A stretch of 64,000 nucleotides of DNA from Pseudomonas frederiksbergensis (GTDB lineage Bacteria > Pseudomonadota > Gammaproteobacteria > Pseudomonadales > Pseudomonadaceae), in NCBI RefSeq assembly GCF_003732705.1, contig NZ_MOBR01000007.1:124001-188000 (forward strand), given 5' to 3'. The translations under genes were made by a program, and so were the position numbers. Shown here piece by piece: positions 1-9,625 of this stretch. The first letter of the stretch is position 1; each line of letters starts with the position of its first letter. The notes below the pieces were generated by a model. That model worked only from the letters and a program-made list of their open reading frames with translations. It was not told where the DNA came from and ran no database searches.

Positions 1-53
1 ATGCAGCGAATTCGCGCTACAGTGATGCGAATATGCAGCAGAAGGAAAACAGC

Positions 54-929
54 ATGAATTGGGATGACGCGCGGGTGTTTCTGGCGGTGTGCCGCGAATC
101 GACGCTGCGGGGCGCTGCGCGGGTGCTGGGGGTCGATCAGGCCACGGTCGGGCGACGGGTCACGGCGCTGGAAAAGTCCCTGAGTGCGACGCTGTTTTTG
201 CGCACCTCCGAAGGCTATGCGCTGACGGCAGTGGGCGAAGCGGCGTTGCTGGCCGTGGAAAAAATGGAAGTGTCGGCGCTGGAGATGCAACGGCAAATCC
301 AGGGCCTGGATGATCGGCTGACCGGCACCGTGCGAGTCAGTACCACGGATTCCCTGGCCATCGATTTCCTGATCCCGGCGATTGCCCGTTTGCATGGCAA
401 GCACCCGGATGTGCAGGTGCAACTGGACGCCTCCACGCAGATGATCAGCCTGGCCAAGCGCGAAGCGGACATCGCGGTGCGCAATGCCCGGCCGGACAAC
501 CCCGACCTGATCGCCCGGCGCATCGCTCGCTGGCCGGTGGGCCTGTTCGCTTCCCAAGGCTATGTCGATGCCCACGGCGTGCCGGAGTCGGGTTCGGCGT
601 TTGAAGGGCATGATGTGGTGGTGTATCAGCCGTATCTGGCGGGCAACAAGGAGATGACGCTGGTGTCGGAACCGCTGACCCGTGGGCGGATCGTGTCGAG
701 TTTGGGCTCGGGCTTGCTGGTGCGTCGATCCATCGCCGCAGGGATCGGGGTTGGCGAGATTCCGGTGTACATGGGCGAGCGGGACGGGTTGGTGCGGCTG
801 TGGCCGGAACGCACGCGACCGGTGCCTTACGATGTATGGCTGGTGACCCATGCGGATCTGCGGCATACGGCGCGGGTGAGGGTGGTGATTGATGAAATCG
901 TCGAAGTGTTTGCCGATACCTCTGCATAA
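54..929 (+). CDS. LysR-family transcriptional regulator
   Basis: About 291 residues, the usual LysR length. The N-terminal winged helix (residues about 1-60) includes the LysR-type stretch GAARVLGVDQATVGRRV, followed by a substrate-binding domain. I chose ATG 54 rather than the in-frame ATG at 33 because AAGGA at 42-46 lies seven bases before 54 and the protein then begins MNWDDARVF, a standard LysR start. It probably acts as a cytoplasmic DNA-binding repressor or activator. The target is unknown because the upstream neighbour lies outside the window; the next gene, a pirin, is on the other strand behind a REP hairpin. Family assignment is firm, regulated genes are not. Confidence 0.9.
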   Translation: MNWDDARVFLAVCRESTLRGAARVLGVDQATVGRRVTALEKSLSATLFLRTSEGYALTAVGEAALLAVEKMEVSALEMQRQIQGLDDRLTGTVRVSTTDSLAIDFLIPAIARLHGKHPDVQVQLDASTQMISLAKREADIAVRNARPDNPDLIARRIARWPVGLFASQGYVDAHGVPESGSAFEGHDVVVYQPYLAGNKEMTLVSEPLTRGRIVSSLGSGLLVRRSIAAGIGVGEIPVYMGERDGLVRLWPERTRPVPYDVWLVTHADLRHTARVRVVIDEIVEVFADTSA

Positions 930-940
930 CGCCGTCCAAT

Positions 941-1028
941 GTGGGAGCGGGCTTGCTCGCGAAGGCGGTGTGTCAGCCAACATCAAGGTTGACTGAGACA
1001 CCGCCTTCGCGAGCAAGCCCGCTCCCAC
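941..1028. repeat. REP doublet (REPIN), GTGGGAGC type
   Basis: Two inverted REP arms, GTGGGAGCGGGCTTGCTCGCG and its complement, face each other around a loop of about 40 bases. It sits between the 3' ends of the LysR gene and the pirin gene, where such elements are usual in Pseudomonas. Confidence 0.9.
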
Positions 1029-1067
1029 AGGAGAGGACCTCAGGCCTCAAGTTTTGTGTTTGCCCAG

Positions 1068-1790
1068 TTATGGCATTTCCGGCAGTTCCTGCGGCCGCAA
1101 GTCAAACACCAGCACTTCGGCATCCACGCCATTGCTCAAGCTCAACAGCTGCTCATCCCGAACCCGCACACCATCGCCTTCCTGCAATTGCACGCCGTTG
1201 AGTTCAACACTGCCGCGAGCCACATGCACATAGGCATAACGGTTGGCCGCCAGTTCCAGGGTCGCGCTTTCCTTACCGTCAAACAGCCCGGCATACACCC
1301 GCGCATCCTGGCGCACCGACAGCGAACCCTTGGCCCCGTCCGGGGAGATGATCAGCGCCAGACGCCCACGTTTTTTCTGGGGGCTGAAGTGCTCTTGCTG
1401 ATAACGCGGTTTGGCGCCGCTGACCTCAGGCACGATCCAGATTTGCAGAAAGTGCACGCCACGGGTGGCCGAGTGGTTGTACTCGCTGTGCGCCACGCCG
1501 CTGCCGGCGCTCATCAGCTGCACATCGCCGGGGCGGATCACCGAACCGGTGCCCAGGGTGTCCTTGTGTTCCAGGGCGCCTTCGAGCACATAGGAGAAAA
1601 TCTCCATGTCCCGGTGCGGGTGCTGGCCAAAGCCTTTGCCGGCTGCCACGCGGTCATCGTTGATCACCAACAGGTCGGAAAAACCCTGTTCTTTGGGGTT
1701 GCGATAGTTGGCGAAGGAAAAGGTGTGGAACGACTTCAACCAACCGTGATTGGCCGCGCCGCGATCCGAAGCTTTGCGAAGGGTCAGCAT
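1068..1790 (-). CDS. Pirin family protein (YhhW-like quercetinase/bicupin)
   Basis: A 240-residue bicupin. The metal-binding set is visible as H57 and H59 in GQHPHRDME, then H101 and E103 in VAHSEYN, the pattern of YhhW-type pirins that oxidise quercetin in vitro. Length matches the family (about 230-240). The C-terminal cupin is degenerate in metal ligands, as is normal. It is probably a cytoplasmic dioxygenase or redox-sensitive cofactor. No operon partner is seen; the upstream region to the next gene holds a REP element. Substrate is unknown. Confidence 0.92.
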   Translation of the reverse strand: MLTLRKASDRGAANHGWLKSFHTFSFANYRNPKEQGFSDLLVINDDRVAAGKGFGQHPHRDMEIFSYVLEGALEHKDTLGTGSVIRPGDVQLMSAGSGVAHSEYNHSATRGVHFLQIWIVPEVSGAKPRYQQEHFSPQKKRGRLALIISPDGAKGSLSVRQDARVYAGLFDGKESATLELAANRYAYVHVARGSVELNGVQLQEGDGVRVRDEQLLSLSNGVDAEVLVFDLRPQELPEMP

Positions 1791-1976
1791 GATGAAATCT
1801 CCTGTCAGGACGTGAATTCGTCCGAGTGAGGAGAAGGTTAATGTTTACCGTGGGATGCAAAAAGTAGATGAAAATTGAAATACTGTCCCTTTCAGGTTGA
1901 CAGTTTTGTGGGGCGGTTCACGTAATCTCACCCGACACAATCGCCACACTTGGCCATAATGCCCACTACACAACTC

Positions 1977-2070
1977 CTGTAGGAGCAAAGCTTGCTCGCG
2001 ATAACGGTCTTACATTCAGCGATGATGTCGACGCTCGGACCGCTTTCGCGAGCAAGCTTTGCTCCTACAG
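1977..2070. repeat. REP doublet, GTAGGAGC type
   Basis: Inverted arms CTGTAGGAGCAAAGCTTGC and complement surround a loop of about 50 bases. The right arm ends only 33 bases before the ATG of the GlxA-type regulator, so this REPIN sits inside its 5' leader or promoter region. Confidence 0.88.
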
Positions 2071-2103
2071 GGATTCTTCTCGGCCCTTGATGATGTTGAA
2101 CCC

Positions 2104-3054
2104 ATGAAAACCGTGGCAATGGTGCTGTTCCCCAACTTTCTCCTGCTCGACATGGCCGGGCCGATGGAGGTGTTTTCCATCGCCAACCGTTATCTGGAAC
2201 CTGCCGATCACTATGTGCTGTCGATGATCGGTACAGAGCACGGACTGTTGCGCGCCTCCAATGGCGTCAGCGTCCAGGCCGACCTGCATATCGATCAGGC
2301 CAGCGAACACTACGACCTGTTGCTGATCCCCGGCGGCCCCGGCGCCTATGACGACAAACCACAACCCTTGCTGACATGGCTGCGGGGCGCCGTCACCCGC
2401 GCTGAGCGGTATGGCTCGATCTGCACGGGCGCCTTCGTGCTTGGGTATGCCGGCCTGCTGGACGGCTATCGCGTCACCACCCACTGGCATTACACCGAAC
2501 GGCTGATCAAAGGGTTCCCCAACGCCACGGTGGAAACGGATCAGATTTACGTCGAGGACCGCAACCTGATTACCTCCGGCGGCGTCACCGCCGGCATCGA
2601 CCTGGCGTTGGCGGTGGTCGCTCAGGACCACGGAAAAAAAGTCGCCCAGGATGTGGCCAAAGTGTTGATGGTGGTGATGAAACGCCAGGGCGGACAGGCT
2701 CAGTTCAGTCCGTTGATGATCGCCGTCGCCCCTCAAGAAACGCCGATCACCCGGGTGCAGAACTACGTGCTCGAACACCTCGATGAAGCCTTCAGCATCG
2801 AACGCATGGCGAGCCTGGCGAACATGAGTTCGCGACACTTCGCCCGGCTGTTTGCCCGGGAAGTGGACATGACGCCCATGGAGTTCCTGCAAAGTGCGCG
2901 CATCGACCGTGCCCGGCAATTGCTGGAAACCTGCGACGCACCGCTCAAGACCGTGGCCTACAAAAGCGGCTTCGGCAGCGTGCGCCATATGCGATTCCTG
3001 TTCAGTGAAAAACTCGGCCTGACCCCCGCACAGTACCGCGAACAGTTCAGCTAG
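2104..3054 (+). CDS. GlxA-type AraC family regulator (DJ-1/PfpI domain + AraC HTH)
   Basis: About 316 residues with a class I glutamine-amidotransferase-like domain (residues about 1-170, with LIPGGPGAY and a Cys in GSICTGAFVLG at the nucleophile-elbow position) and a C-terminal AraC double helix-turn-helix (about 215-316, with the signature FGSVRHMRFLFSEKLGLTP). Proteins of this build (GlxA, CdhR, GbdR-like) are ligand-responsive activators of amine or amino-acid catabolism. ATG 2104 is preferred: upstream in-frame codons run back into the REP element. No good Shine-Dalgarno is visible. The target operon is not obvious here. Confidence 0.9.
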   Translation: MKTVAMVLFPNFLLLDMAGPMEVFSIANRYLEPADHYVLSMIGTEHGLLRASNGVSVQADLHIDQASEHYDLLLIPGGPGAYDDKPQPLLTWLRGAVTRAERYGSICTGAFVLGYAGLLDGYRVTTHWHYTERLIKGFPNATVETDQIYVEDRNLITSGGVTAGIDLALAVVAQDHGKKVAQDVAKVLMVVMKRQGGQAQFSPLMIAVAPQETPITRVQNYVLEHLDEAFSIERMASLANMSSRHFARLFAREVDMTPMEFLQSARIDRARQLLETCDAPLKTVAYKSGFGSVRHMRFLFSEKLGLTPAQYREQFS

Positions 3055-3240
3055 AGCCTTCGTGGCCGAATTGCGCACCGTGATGTCCGTCGTGCTCCCC
3101 GCGCGGTCGTTGTACGGTCATCGATGCCTGCCAAGATAGCCGTGAATGTTTTGCAATGGAGGTGCGGGAGCCTGGATGGACGTGCGCAACGGATTTTTCA
3201 TTACCTTGAGCCCGGCCAGGTCTTCAGCACGTGAACGTGC

Positions 3241-4710
3241 ATGAACAGCCTCAGAGAGTTAACCCGCGATGCGGTGCTGCGGTTCGGCCCCTACGCGTTC
3301 CATCCCGGCCAACGGCTGATCCTTGAAGGTGATCGGCCGCTGCGCATGGGCGGGCGGGCGCTGGACATTTTGCAGGTGCTGGTCGAGCGTGCCGGCGATG
3401 TGGTCAGTAAGGACGAATTGATCGCCCGGGTCTGGCCGACATCGGTAGTCGAAGATATCAACCTGCGGGTGCATATCGCTGCCTTGCGTCGGGCCCTGTG
3501 CGATGGGCAGAACGGTGAGCGCTACATCGTCAACATTCCCCAGCGCGGCTACAGCTTCATCGCCCCGGTGCAGCGCACGTTGGAGGACACATCGGTGTTC
3601 ATCGATTGCGTGCACTCGCCCCAACACAATCTGCCCGCGCGACTGACGCCGGTCACCGGTCGCGACTCAATCGTTGGAAGCATCGTGCGCCAGTTACCGG
3701 TTCGACGGTTCATGACCCTGGTCGGGCCGGCCGGAGTCGGCAAGACCACCGTGGCGTTGCGCGTGGCCGAGTTGCTGTTGCAGCACTACCGCGATGGGGT
3801 GTGGTTGATTGACCTGGCGAGCATCAACGATCCATCGCAAGTGGTCGATCACCTGGCCAATACCCTTCAATTCGACACGGACCTGACCTCACGGCATGCC
3901 TTGTTGGTCCTCGACAACTGCGAGCATGTGCTCGAACGCTGTCGCACCCTGGTGGACGACTGGCTGGCCAGCGCGCCACGTCTGTCGATCCTGGCCACCA
4001 GCCGTGAGCCGCTGCTGGCCCTGGACGAAACCGTGCTGCGCCTGCCACCCCTGACGGTGCCGCCGGCCTCGGCGTTGTACAGCGTGGCCGAAGCCATGGG
4101 CTATCCGGCGGTGCAGCTGTTTGTCAGTCGCGCCCGCGCGCGCCAGCAAGGTTTCAGCCTGCGCGAACAAGACCTCAAAGCCGTGCGCGACATCTGTCGG
4201 CGCCTCGACGGTTTGCCCCTGGCCATCGAACTGGCGGCGGCGCAAATCGATGCCTTGGCGCTGGTGGGGCTGCAAGCGCAACTGGACAACTGCTTCCAGT
4301 TGCTGACCCAAGGCCGACGCACTGCGGTGCCGCGCCACCAGACCCTCGAAGCCGCGCTGGATTGGAGCTACGAACGCCTGAGCCCGCTGGAGCAAATGGT
4401 GTTACAGCATCTGGCGGTGTTCAAAATGGCCTTCACCCTGGATGCGGCGATTGGCGTGATCAGTTGCGCGGTGCTGCCGCCCATGCACCTGTTGGCGATG
4501 GTCGAACGGCTGGCGCGCAAATCGCTGCTGTCCGTCGAGCAGGTCAACGGCACACCGCGTTATCGCTTCCTCAACACCACGCGCGCCTATGCCCTGGAGA
4601 AACTCGAAAGCAGCGGCCATCTGCGCGCCCTGGAGCTGAGCCACGCCCAGTACAACAGCCGTGCGCGCTGGATCTCAGGCGTGCAATTGCCCGCTGAGCT
4701 CATCGAGTAA
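3241..4710 (+). CDS. Winged-helix regulator with NTPase domain, short form lacking the TPR half
   Basis: 489 residues. An OmpR/PhoB-type winged helix (about 15-105, with VVSKDELIARVWP and QRGYSFIAPV) is followed by a STAND/NB-ARC-like ATPase domain with Walker A GPAGVGKTT and a Walker B-like LLVLDNCEH. It ends soon after the ATPase-associated region and has no long TPR part, unlike the convergent 945-residue paralogue next door, to which both domains are closely similar. Its last 36 bases overlap the 3' end of that paralogue. The ATG lacks a clear ribosome site. Likely a signal-responsive transcription factor; inducer and targets unknown. It may be a shortened duplicate. Confidence 0.85.
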   Translation: MNSLRELTRDAVLRFGPYAFHPGQRLILEGDRPLRMGGRALDILQVLVERAGDVVSKDELIARVWPTSVVEDINLRVHIAALRRALCDGQNGERYIVNIPQRGYSFIAPVQRTLEDTSVFIDCVHSPQHNLPARLTPVTGRDSIVGSIVRQLPVRRFMTLVGPAGVGKTTVALRVAELLLQHYRDGVWLIDLASINDPSQVVDHLANTLQFDTDLTSRHALLVLDNCEHVLERCRTLVDDWLASAPRLSILATSREPLLALDETVLRLPPLTVPPASALYSVAEAMGYPAVQLFVSRARARQQGFSLREQDLKAVRDICRRLDGLPLAIELAAAQIDALALVGLQAQLDNCFQLLTQGRRTAVPRHQTLEAALDWSYERLSPLEQMVLQHLAVFKMAFTLDAAIGVISCAVLPPMHLLAMVERLARKSLLSVEQVNGTPRYRFLNTTRAYALEKLESSGHLRALELSHAQYNSRARWISGVQLPAELIE

Positions 4711-7512
4711 ACGCCGGACTTTCAGCAGGTCCGGCGTCGCAAACCCTTCCATGAACCGCCCATAGACCGGCGCCAGCAACTCATAAGCCCGCCGCACCTG
4801 CCCCTGACCCTGCCAAAGCCGCGCCAGCGAAGTCGCACTGCGCAACTCCCAAGCCAACGCCCCTTGCTCCCGCGCCACCGTCAACGCCCTCAACAACACC
4901 GCTTCCCCCCTGTGGGAGCGAGCCTGCTCGCGAAGACGCCCATCCAGACAACCCACCTCCAGCAAACTCTCCTCGGCCAATAAAGCCTCCCCCCGAACCC
5001 GAAGAATCTCCGCCGCACTCCAGCCCGCCGCACCGCTCTCGGCACGCTCCAGCAACCCTTCATCAACAAAGCCACCGTCCAGCGTCACCATGATCTCTTT
5101 CACCAACCCGACACCCGGCTGCGAAGGTCCCTCGACGCCATCGATCACCTGCGCGTACTGCCGGGCCCAGTTGTAAAACAGCAACACCGAATGCTTCTGC
5201 GCTTGCTCCAGCAACAGCCGCACCAGATCGCGGGCGGTGGCGAGGTCGCCGTTGTACTGGGCAATCAGGCAACCGGACAACGCCAGGGTGTAGCAGATGG
5301 ACGTGCCGTGGTTGATCTGCATCGCGATATCCAGCGCCTGGCGAGCGGTGCGCCAGGCTTGTTCCGGCTGGCCTTGCAACCAGAGGATTCGCGCCAGAAT
5401 GGTCAACGACGCGACGCTCTGGTCGTACTGCACGCCAAAGCCGCGGGTGAACCGGTTGAGATGGCCGCTCTGGGCCATGCGCTGGATGACCTGTTCGGCA
5501 TCTTCCCGCGCCTGTTGCTGATTCCCGCAAAAGTGCAGGGCCAGGACGCGCAGACGATGAGCGCTCAGCGCCAGCACCGCGTCGCCGTGCTGCCCCAGTC
5601 GGTCGAATTGTCGGGTTTGCTCCAGGGCCATTTGATAGTTGCCGCTACAGAGATTGACCGCCATGTGCCCGGACACCGCCCGCAACTGACCGGCGACATC
5701 GTCGCAGCGTTCGGCCAGGGTCCTGGCGCTGACGAAGGCGTCGACGGTTTCGGCGGTGCCACCCTGAGCGTGGTAGCAAGAACTGCCCAGCGCAAGCTTG
5801 AGGGACATGGTCAGGCGAGGGCAGGGCTGCGGGGTGGCCGCCAACAACGCCAGGGCCCGGCGCACATAAATCCCGTGCTCCTTGAGCAATGACAGCTCCT
5901 GCCACAGCGGTGTCGAGGTGGCGGCCAAACGAATGGCCAGCGCCTGCGGTCCGTTGGCATGCAAGCCCCATTCGAGGGCGACGCGTATGTCTTCCAGGCC
6001 CCGGGCATAACGCTCGATCCATAGATGCGTCGGGGTTTGTTCCCAGTCGTTCTGCGCCTGATGCATCAACGCCAGACAGCGCTCGGCATGGCGTTGCCGG
6101 GTGTCCGACAGTTCGCCAGCCAGGTGAAGTTTTTCCAGGGCATAGCCGCGGGTGGTATCGAGCAGGCGATAGAACACCTCTTCGTCGCCGACTTCCACGT
6201 TCAGCAGCGACTTGGCCACCAGTTGCGTGATCGAGGCAAATACCACGCTCGGCGCGATGTGTTCGCCGACGATCACCGCCGCCGCGGATTCCAGGGTGAA
6301 ACTGCCGCGGAATATGCCCAAGCGGCGCAGGCAGGTTTGCTCGCAGGCACTGAGCAGTTCGAAGCTCCAGTCCAGGGTCGCGCGCAGGGTTTGATGACGG
6401 CCCAACGTTGCTTGGCTGCCTTGGGTCAGCAGGCGAAAACTGCCTTGCAGTTGCGTGTGCAAAGCACAGATGCCGAGGTCGGCGACTTGCGCTGCCGCCA
6501 GTTCGATGGCTAGCGGAATGCCGTCCAGACGCTGACAGATTTCAATCGCCAGGGGCAGCTCTGCATCGCTCAGTTCAAAACTGTCGTGGCTGGCCATCGC
6601 CCGCTCGACGAACAATTGCAGCGCGGAAAAACTCAGGGCCTGGGTACGGTCGAGCACGGCAATGGGCGGCGGGCAGTCCAGGGATTCCAGGCGTTGCACG
6701 AACTCGCCTTCGGCCCGCAGGCTCTCGCGGCTGGTGGCCAGGATATGCACCTGGGGCGCACCACGCAGGATGCTTTCGCAGAGCAGTGCAACCGTGTCGA
6801 GCAGGTGTTCGCAATTGTCGATCACCAACAGCATCTGGCGCTCGCGCAGGAAGGCGGCCAGGCCGTTCATCGGCTCGTCATCGTGCAAGGCCAGGTCCAG
6901 CAGCGTCGCCAGGTGCGCGGTGATCATCCCTGGATCATTGATCGGCGCCAGGTCCAGCAACCGAATGCCGTCGCGGTAATGACCGATCAATTGTTCGGCC
7001 ACCCGCAGGGCCACGGTGGTCTTGCCGATGCCGCCAGGGCCGACCAGGGTGATGAAACGCTGGCGGGCCAGGTGCGTCACCACGCTGTCCACCAAATGCT
7101 GGCGCCCGATCATGCGGGTGCGCCGTACCGGCAGGTTATGCCGACGGGGTTCGTGAACCGTGTTGTCGGGATGCGCCCCGGCGGCCTCCCGGGAGAACGG
7201 CGCGACAAAACTGTAACCGCGCTGCGCCACGGTGATGATGTAGCGCTGGCCCGCCTGACCGTCGCCCAGTGCCTTGCGCAGCGCGGCCATGTGCACCCGC
7301 AGGTTGATGTCTTCGACGACACTTTTTGGCCACACCCGCGCAATCAATTGCTGTTTGCTGACCACGTTCCCGGCGTGTTCCAACAGGATCAACAGAATGT
7401 CCATGGCGCGCCGGCCCAGGCGCAAAGGCTGGTCGCCTTCCAGGATCAGACGTTGTCCGGGATAAATCCGGTAGGGGCCGAAAAGCACGGCCTGTTCGGG
7501 GGAAAGGGTCAA
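4675..7512 (-). CDS. Winged-helix regulator with NTPase and TPR-like domains (MalT/STAND-like architecture)
   Basis: 945 residues. An N-terminal OmpR-type winged helix (about 5-105) is followed by an NTPase with Walker A GPGGIGKTT and LLVIDNCEH, then a long helical TPR-like region (about 450-930). Start is TTG 7512, with AGGAG seven bases upstream. Residues about 859-868 (LREQARSHR region) are encoded by a REP sequence inserted in frame. Paralogous to the convergent 489-residue gene. STAND proteins of this plan are ATP-dependent transcription activators that multimerise on an inducer; the inducer here is unknown. The divergent flavodoxin/hydrolase pair at 7833-9261 is a candidate target by position only. 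Confidence 0.87.
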   Translation of the reverse strand: MTLSPEQAVLFGPYRIYPGQRLILEGDQPLRLGRRAMDILLILLEHAGNVVSKQQLIARVWPKSVVEDINLRVHMAALRKALGDGQAGQRYIITVAQRGYSFVAPFSREAAGAHPDNTVHEPRRHNLPVRRTRMIGRQHLVDSVVTHLARQRFITLVGPGGIGKTTVALRVAEQLIGHYRDGIRLLDLAPINDPGMITAHLATLLDLALHDDEPMNGLAAFLRERQMLLVIDNCEHLLDTVALLCESILRGAPQVHILATSRESLRAEGEFVQRLESLDCPPPIAVLDRTQALSFSALQLFVERAMASHDSFELSDAELPLAIEICQRLDGIPLAIELAAAQVADLGICALHTQLQGSFRLLTQGSQATLGRHQTLRATLDWSFELLSACEQTCLRRLGIFRGSFTLESAAAVIVGEHIAPSVVFASITQLVAKSLLNVEVGDEEVFYRLLDTTRGYALEKLHLAGELSDTRQRHAERCLALMHQAQNDWEQTPTHLWIERYARGLEDIRVALEWGLHANGPQALAIRLAATSTPLWQELSLLKEHGIYVRRALALLAATPQPCPRLTMSLKLALGSSCYHAQGGTAETVDAFVSARTLAERCDDVAGQLRAVSGHMAVNLCSGNYQMALEQTRQFDRLGQHGDAVLALSAHRLRVLALHFCGNQQQAREDAEQVIQRMAQSGHLNRFTRGFGVQYDQSVASLTILARILWLQGQPEQAWRTARQALDIAMQINHGTSICYTLALSGCLIAQYNGDLATARDLVRLLLEQAQKHSVLLFYNWARQYAQVIDGVEGPSQPGVGLVKEIMVTLDGGFVDEGLLERAESGAAGWSAAEILRVRGEALLAEESLLEVGCLDGRLREQARSHRGEAVLLRALTVAREQGALAWELRSATSLARLWQGQGQVRRAYELLAPVYGRFMEGFATPDLLKVRRLLDELSGQLHA
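4911..4937 (+). repeat. REP arm embedded in a coding region
   Basis: TGTGGGAGCGAGCCTGCTCG and following CGAAG match the arm of the intergenic REP elements elsewhere in the window (for example 9282-9372). Here it lies inside the 945-residue regulator and keeps its frame. Confidence 0.85.
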
Positions 7513-7776
7513 GGTGTCGCTCCTGCTTGCATCCGTCTAGTTCGCGGTTTTCCGAGCATATTCCTCAGGATTGCGGGTCAGCGCAACGAGGGCTCGACTG
7601 ACTGTCAGGTGTTCACCGCGACTGTGGCGTTCCCGGTGTCGGTCGCCGCTGCGTAATGATTGAGCGCAAGTGTGACAAAAAGCGCTACGGGGCACTGAGC
7701 GCAGTTTTGAAAATTAACAACGTTTAACTCGTCGAGAGTCTGGTCTACGCCCAAAACTCTGGGGCTTCAAGTCCAA

Positions 7777-7794
7777 CGAAGACCTTTGTCTTCG
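7777..7794 (+). other. Short perfect hairpin in a 320-base divergent intergenic region
   Basis: CGAAGAC-CTTT-GTCTTCG is a 7-bp stem with a 4-base loop, about 40 bases before the flavodoxin start. There is no T-run, so it is more likely an operator or leader structure than a terminator. The rest of 7513-7832, between divergent genes, shows no ORF or REP, only promoter-like space. Confidence 0.45.
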
Positions 7795-7832
7795 CGCTGT
7801 AAAAGGAATGGACACTTCTGGAGGATGCCGGA

Positions 7833-8408
7833 ATGAGCGATGTGGTGGTGGTCTATCACAGTGGCTACGGGCACACCCGGGTCATGGCCGAAGCCGTGGC
7901 GATGGGCGTGGAACGGCACTTGGGCAGCACCTGTCGGCTGATTGCGGTGGAGGACGTGGACACCCAGTGGGAGCACCTGCACCGGGCCGACGCGATCATC
8001 TTCGGCGCCCCGACTTACATGGGCAGCGCCTCGGCGTCCTTCAAGCAATTCATGGAAGCCACCTCCGCGTTCTATCTCGCCCAGCCCTGGCGCGACAAGC
8101 TCGCCGCCGGGTTCACCAATTCCGGTTGCCTGTGCGGCGACAAACTCAACACCTTGCTGCAAATGGCCGTGTTCGCCGCCCAGCATTCGATGATCTGGGT
8201 CGGCCTCGACCTGTTGCCGGCGCGCAGCAGCACCGGCCTGTTCGATGGCCAACTCAATCGGCTCGGCAGTTCCCTCGGTGCCATGGCCCAGTCGAACGTT
8301 GAACAGTCCCCCGACGACGCGCCACCGCCCGAAGATCGCTGCACCGCTGCGCACCTGGGTGAGCGGGTCGCGCGTCTGGCCGAACGTCTGCATCACACAC
8401 CGATTTGA
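7833..8408 (+). CDS. Flavodoxin-like NAD(P)H-dependent oxidoreductase (WrbA/flavodoxin_2 type)
   Basis: 191 residues. The N-terminal FMN phosphate loop reads [15 protein letters not shown] and a second FMN-contact motif reads [19 protein letters not shown], typical of flavodoxin-fold quinone reductases. A good purine-rich site (GGAGGATGCC) precedes the ATG. The gene is 28 bases upstream of an alpha/beta hydrolase on the same strand, so the two are probably one transcript. It is likely cytoplasmic and reduces quinones or similar acceptors with two electrons; the actual substrate is not visible. Confidence 0.85.
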   Translation: MSDVVVVYHSGYGHTRVMAEAVAMGVERHLGSTCRLIAVEDVDTQWEHLHRADAIIFGAPTYMGSASASFKQFMEATSAFYLAQPWRDKLAAGFTNSGCLCGDKLNTLLQMAVFAAQHSMIWVGLDLLPARSSTGLFDGQLNRLGSSLGAMAQSNVEQSPDDAPPPEDRCTAAHLGERVARLAERLHHTPI

Positions 8409-8436
8409 AACATCACCCCAAAAAGGAGCACGCCAC

Positions 8437-9261
8437 ATGAGCACTTTCACCACCCGAGACGGCACCGAGATTTACTACAAGGACTGGGGCACCGGGCAAC
8501 CCATCGTCTTCAGTCATGGCTGGCCGCTGAACGCCGACAGCTGGGAAGCGCAGATGATCTTCCTCGCCTCCAAAGGCTACCGGGTCATCGCCCACGACCG
8601 TCGTGGTCATGGCCGTTCCAGCCAGCCGTGGTCGGGCAACGACATGGACACCTACGCTGATGACCTGGCGCAATTGATCGAGTTGCTGGACCTGAAAGAT
8701 GCCGTGCTGTTCGGCTTCTCCACCGGCGGCGGCGAAGTGGCGCGTTACATCGGTCGTCACGGCACTGGCCGTGTTGCGAAAGCCGGGCTGATTTCCTCGG
8801 TGCCGCCGCTGATGCTCAAGACCGAAGCCAACCCCGGTGGCCTGCCACTGGAAGTGTTTGACGGCATTCGCCAGGCCTCGCTGGTGGACCGTTCGCAGCT
8901 GTACAAAGACCTCGCCGCCGGCCCGTTCTTCGGCTTCAACAAACCGGACGCCAAACCGTCCCAGGGCATGATCGACTGGTTCTGGCTGCAAGGCATGACC
9001 TCCGGCCACAAAAACGCCTATGACTGCATCAAGGCATTCTCGGAAACCGACTTCACCGAGGATTTGAAGAAGTTCGACGTGCCGACGCTAGTGGTGCATG
9101 GCGATGCGGATCAGGTAGTGCCGATTGAAGCAGCGGGGATCGCTTCGGCCCGACTGGTGAAGGGCTCGACGCTGAAGGTCTATCCGGGCGCCCCCCATGG
9201 CCTGACGGATACCCATAAGGATCAGCTCAACGAAGACCTGTTGGCGTTCCTCAAAGCCTGA
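8437..9261 (+). CDS. Alpha/beta hydrolase, non-heme chloroperoxidase type
   Basis: 274 residues. The start [18 protein letters not shown] and motif FGFSTGGGE (nucleophile S95) are hallmarks of the cofactor-free haloperoxidase/esterase group. The Asp in [11 protein letters not shown] and the His in [11 protein letters not shown] complete the triad. ATG 8437 is chosen because AAAAAGGAG lies just upstream; earlier in-frame codons fall in the flavodoxin gene. These enzymes act as esterases and perhydrolases in vitro, and in vivo substrates are generally unclear. Probably co-transcribed with the upstream flavodoxin-like gene. Confidence 0.93.
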   Translation: MSTFTTRDGTEIYYKDWGTGQPIVFSHGWPLNADSWEAQMIFLASKGYRVIAHDRRGHGRSSQPWSGNDMDTYADDLAQLIELLDLKDAVLFGFSTGGGEVARYIGRHGTGRVAKAGLISSVPPLMLKTEANPGGLPLEVFDGIRQASLVDRSQLYKDLAAGPFFGFNKPDAKPSQGMIDWFWLQGMTSGHKNAYDCIKAFSETDFTEDLKKFDVPTLVVHGDADQVVPIEAAGIASARLVKGSTLKVYPGAPHGLTDTHKDQLNEDLLAFLKA

Positions 9262-9281
9262 TCAGAATCACATAACCAAAA

Positions 9282-9372
9282 CTGTGGGAGCGAGCCTGCT
9301 CGCGAAAGCGGTGGTTCAGCCAACATCACACTGACTGATCCGCCGCCTTCGCGAGCAGGCTCGCTCCCACAG
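9282..9372. repeat. REP doublet, GTGGGAGC type
   Basis: Inverted arms CTGTGGGAGCGAGCCTGCTC and complement, directly after the hydrolase stop codon. With the next repeat it fills most of the 364-base gap 9262-9625, which holds no gene. Confidence 0.9.
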
Positions 9373-9482
9373 GGGGATTGTGTTGTTCAGATGCCTGGCA
9401 TTATCAACCCGCTTCCACATGGGATTGAGCGCGCAACATGGATCTGCTGGTGTTTTTGAAGAGCTGATTAACACCGAAAAAC

Positions 9483-9573
9483 CTGTGGGAGCGGGCTTGC
9501 TCGCGAAAGCGGACTGTCAGTCAACCAAGGTGTTGAATGTGACGCCGCCTTCGCGAGCAAGCCCGCTCCCACA
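9483..9573. repeat. REP doublet, GTGGGAGC type
   Basis: A second REPIN of the same family, about 110 bases after the previous one, with arms CTGTGGGAGCGGGCTTGCTC and complement. Confidence 0.9.
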
Positions 9574-9625
9574 AGGAATCGCGGTGTTCAGATGCCTGGC
9601 ATTGCCAACCTGCCTCCGCAGGGAT

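Noticed and set aside
941..1201. 86-residue frame starting in the REP element after the first LysR gene
   Set aside because: It begins with translated REP sequence and runs antisense to the pirin gene.
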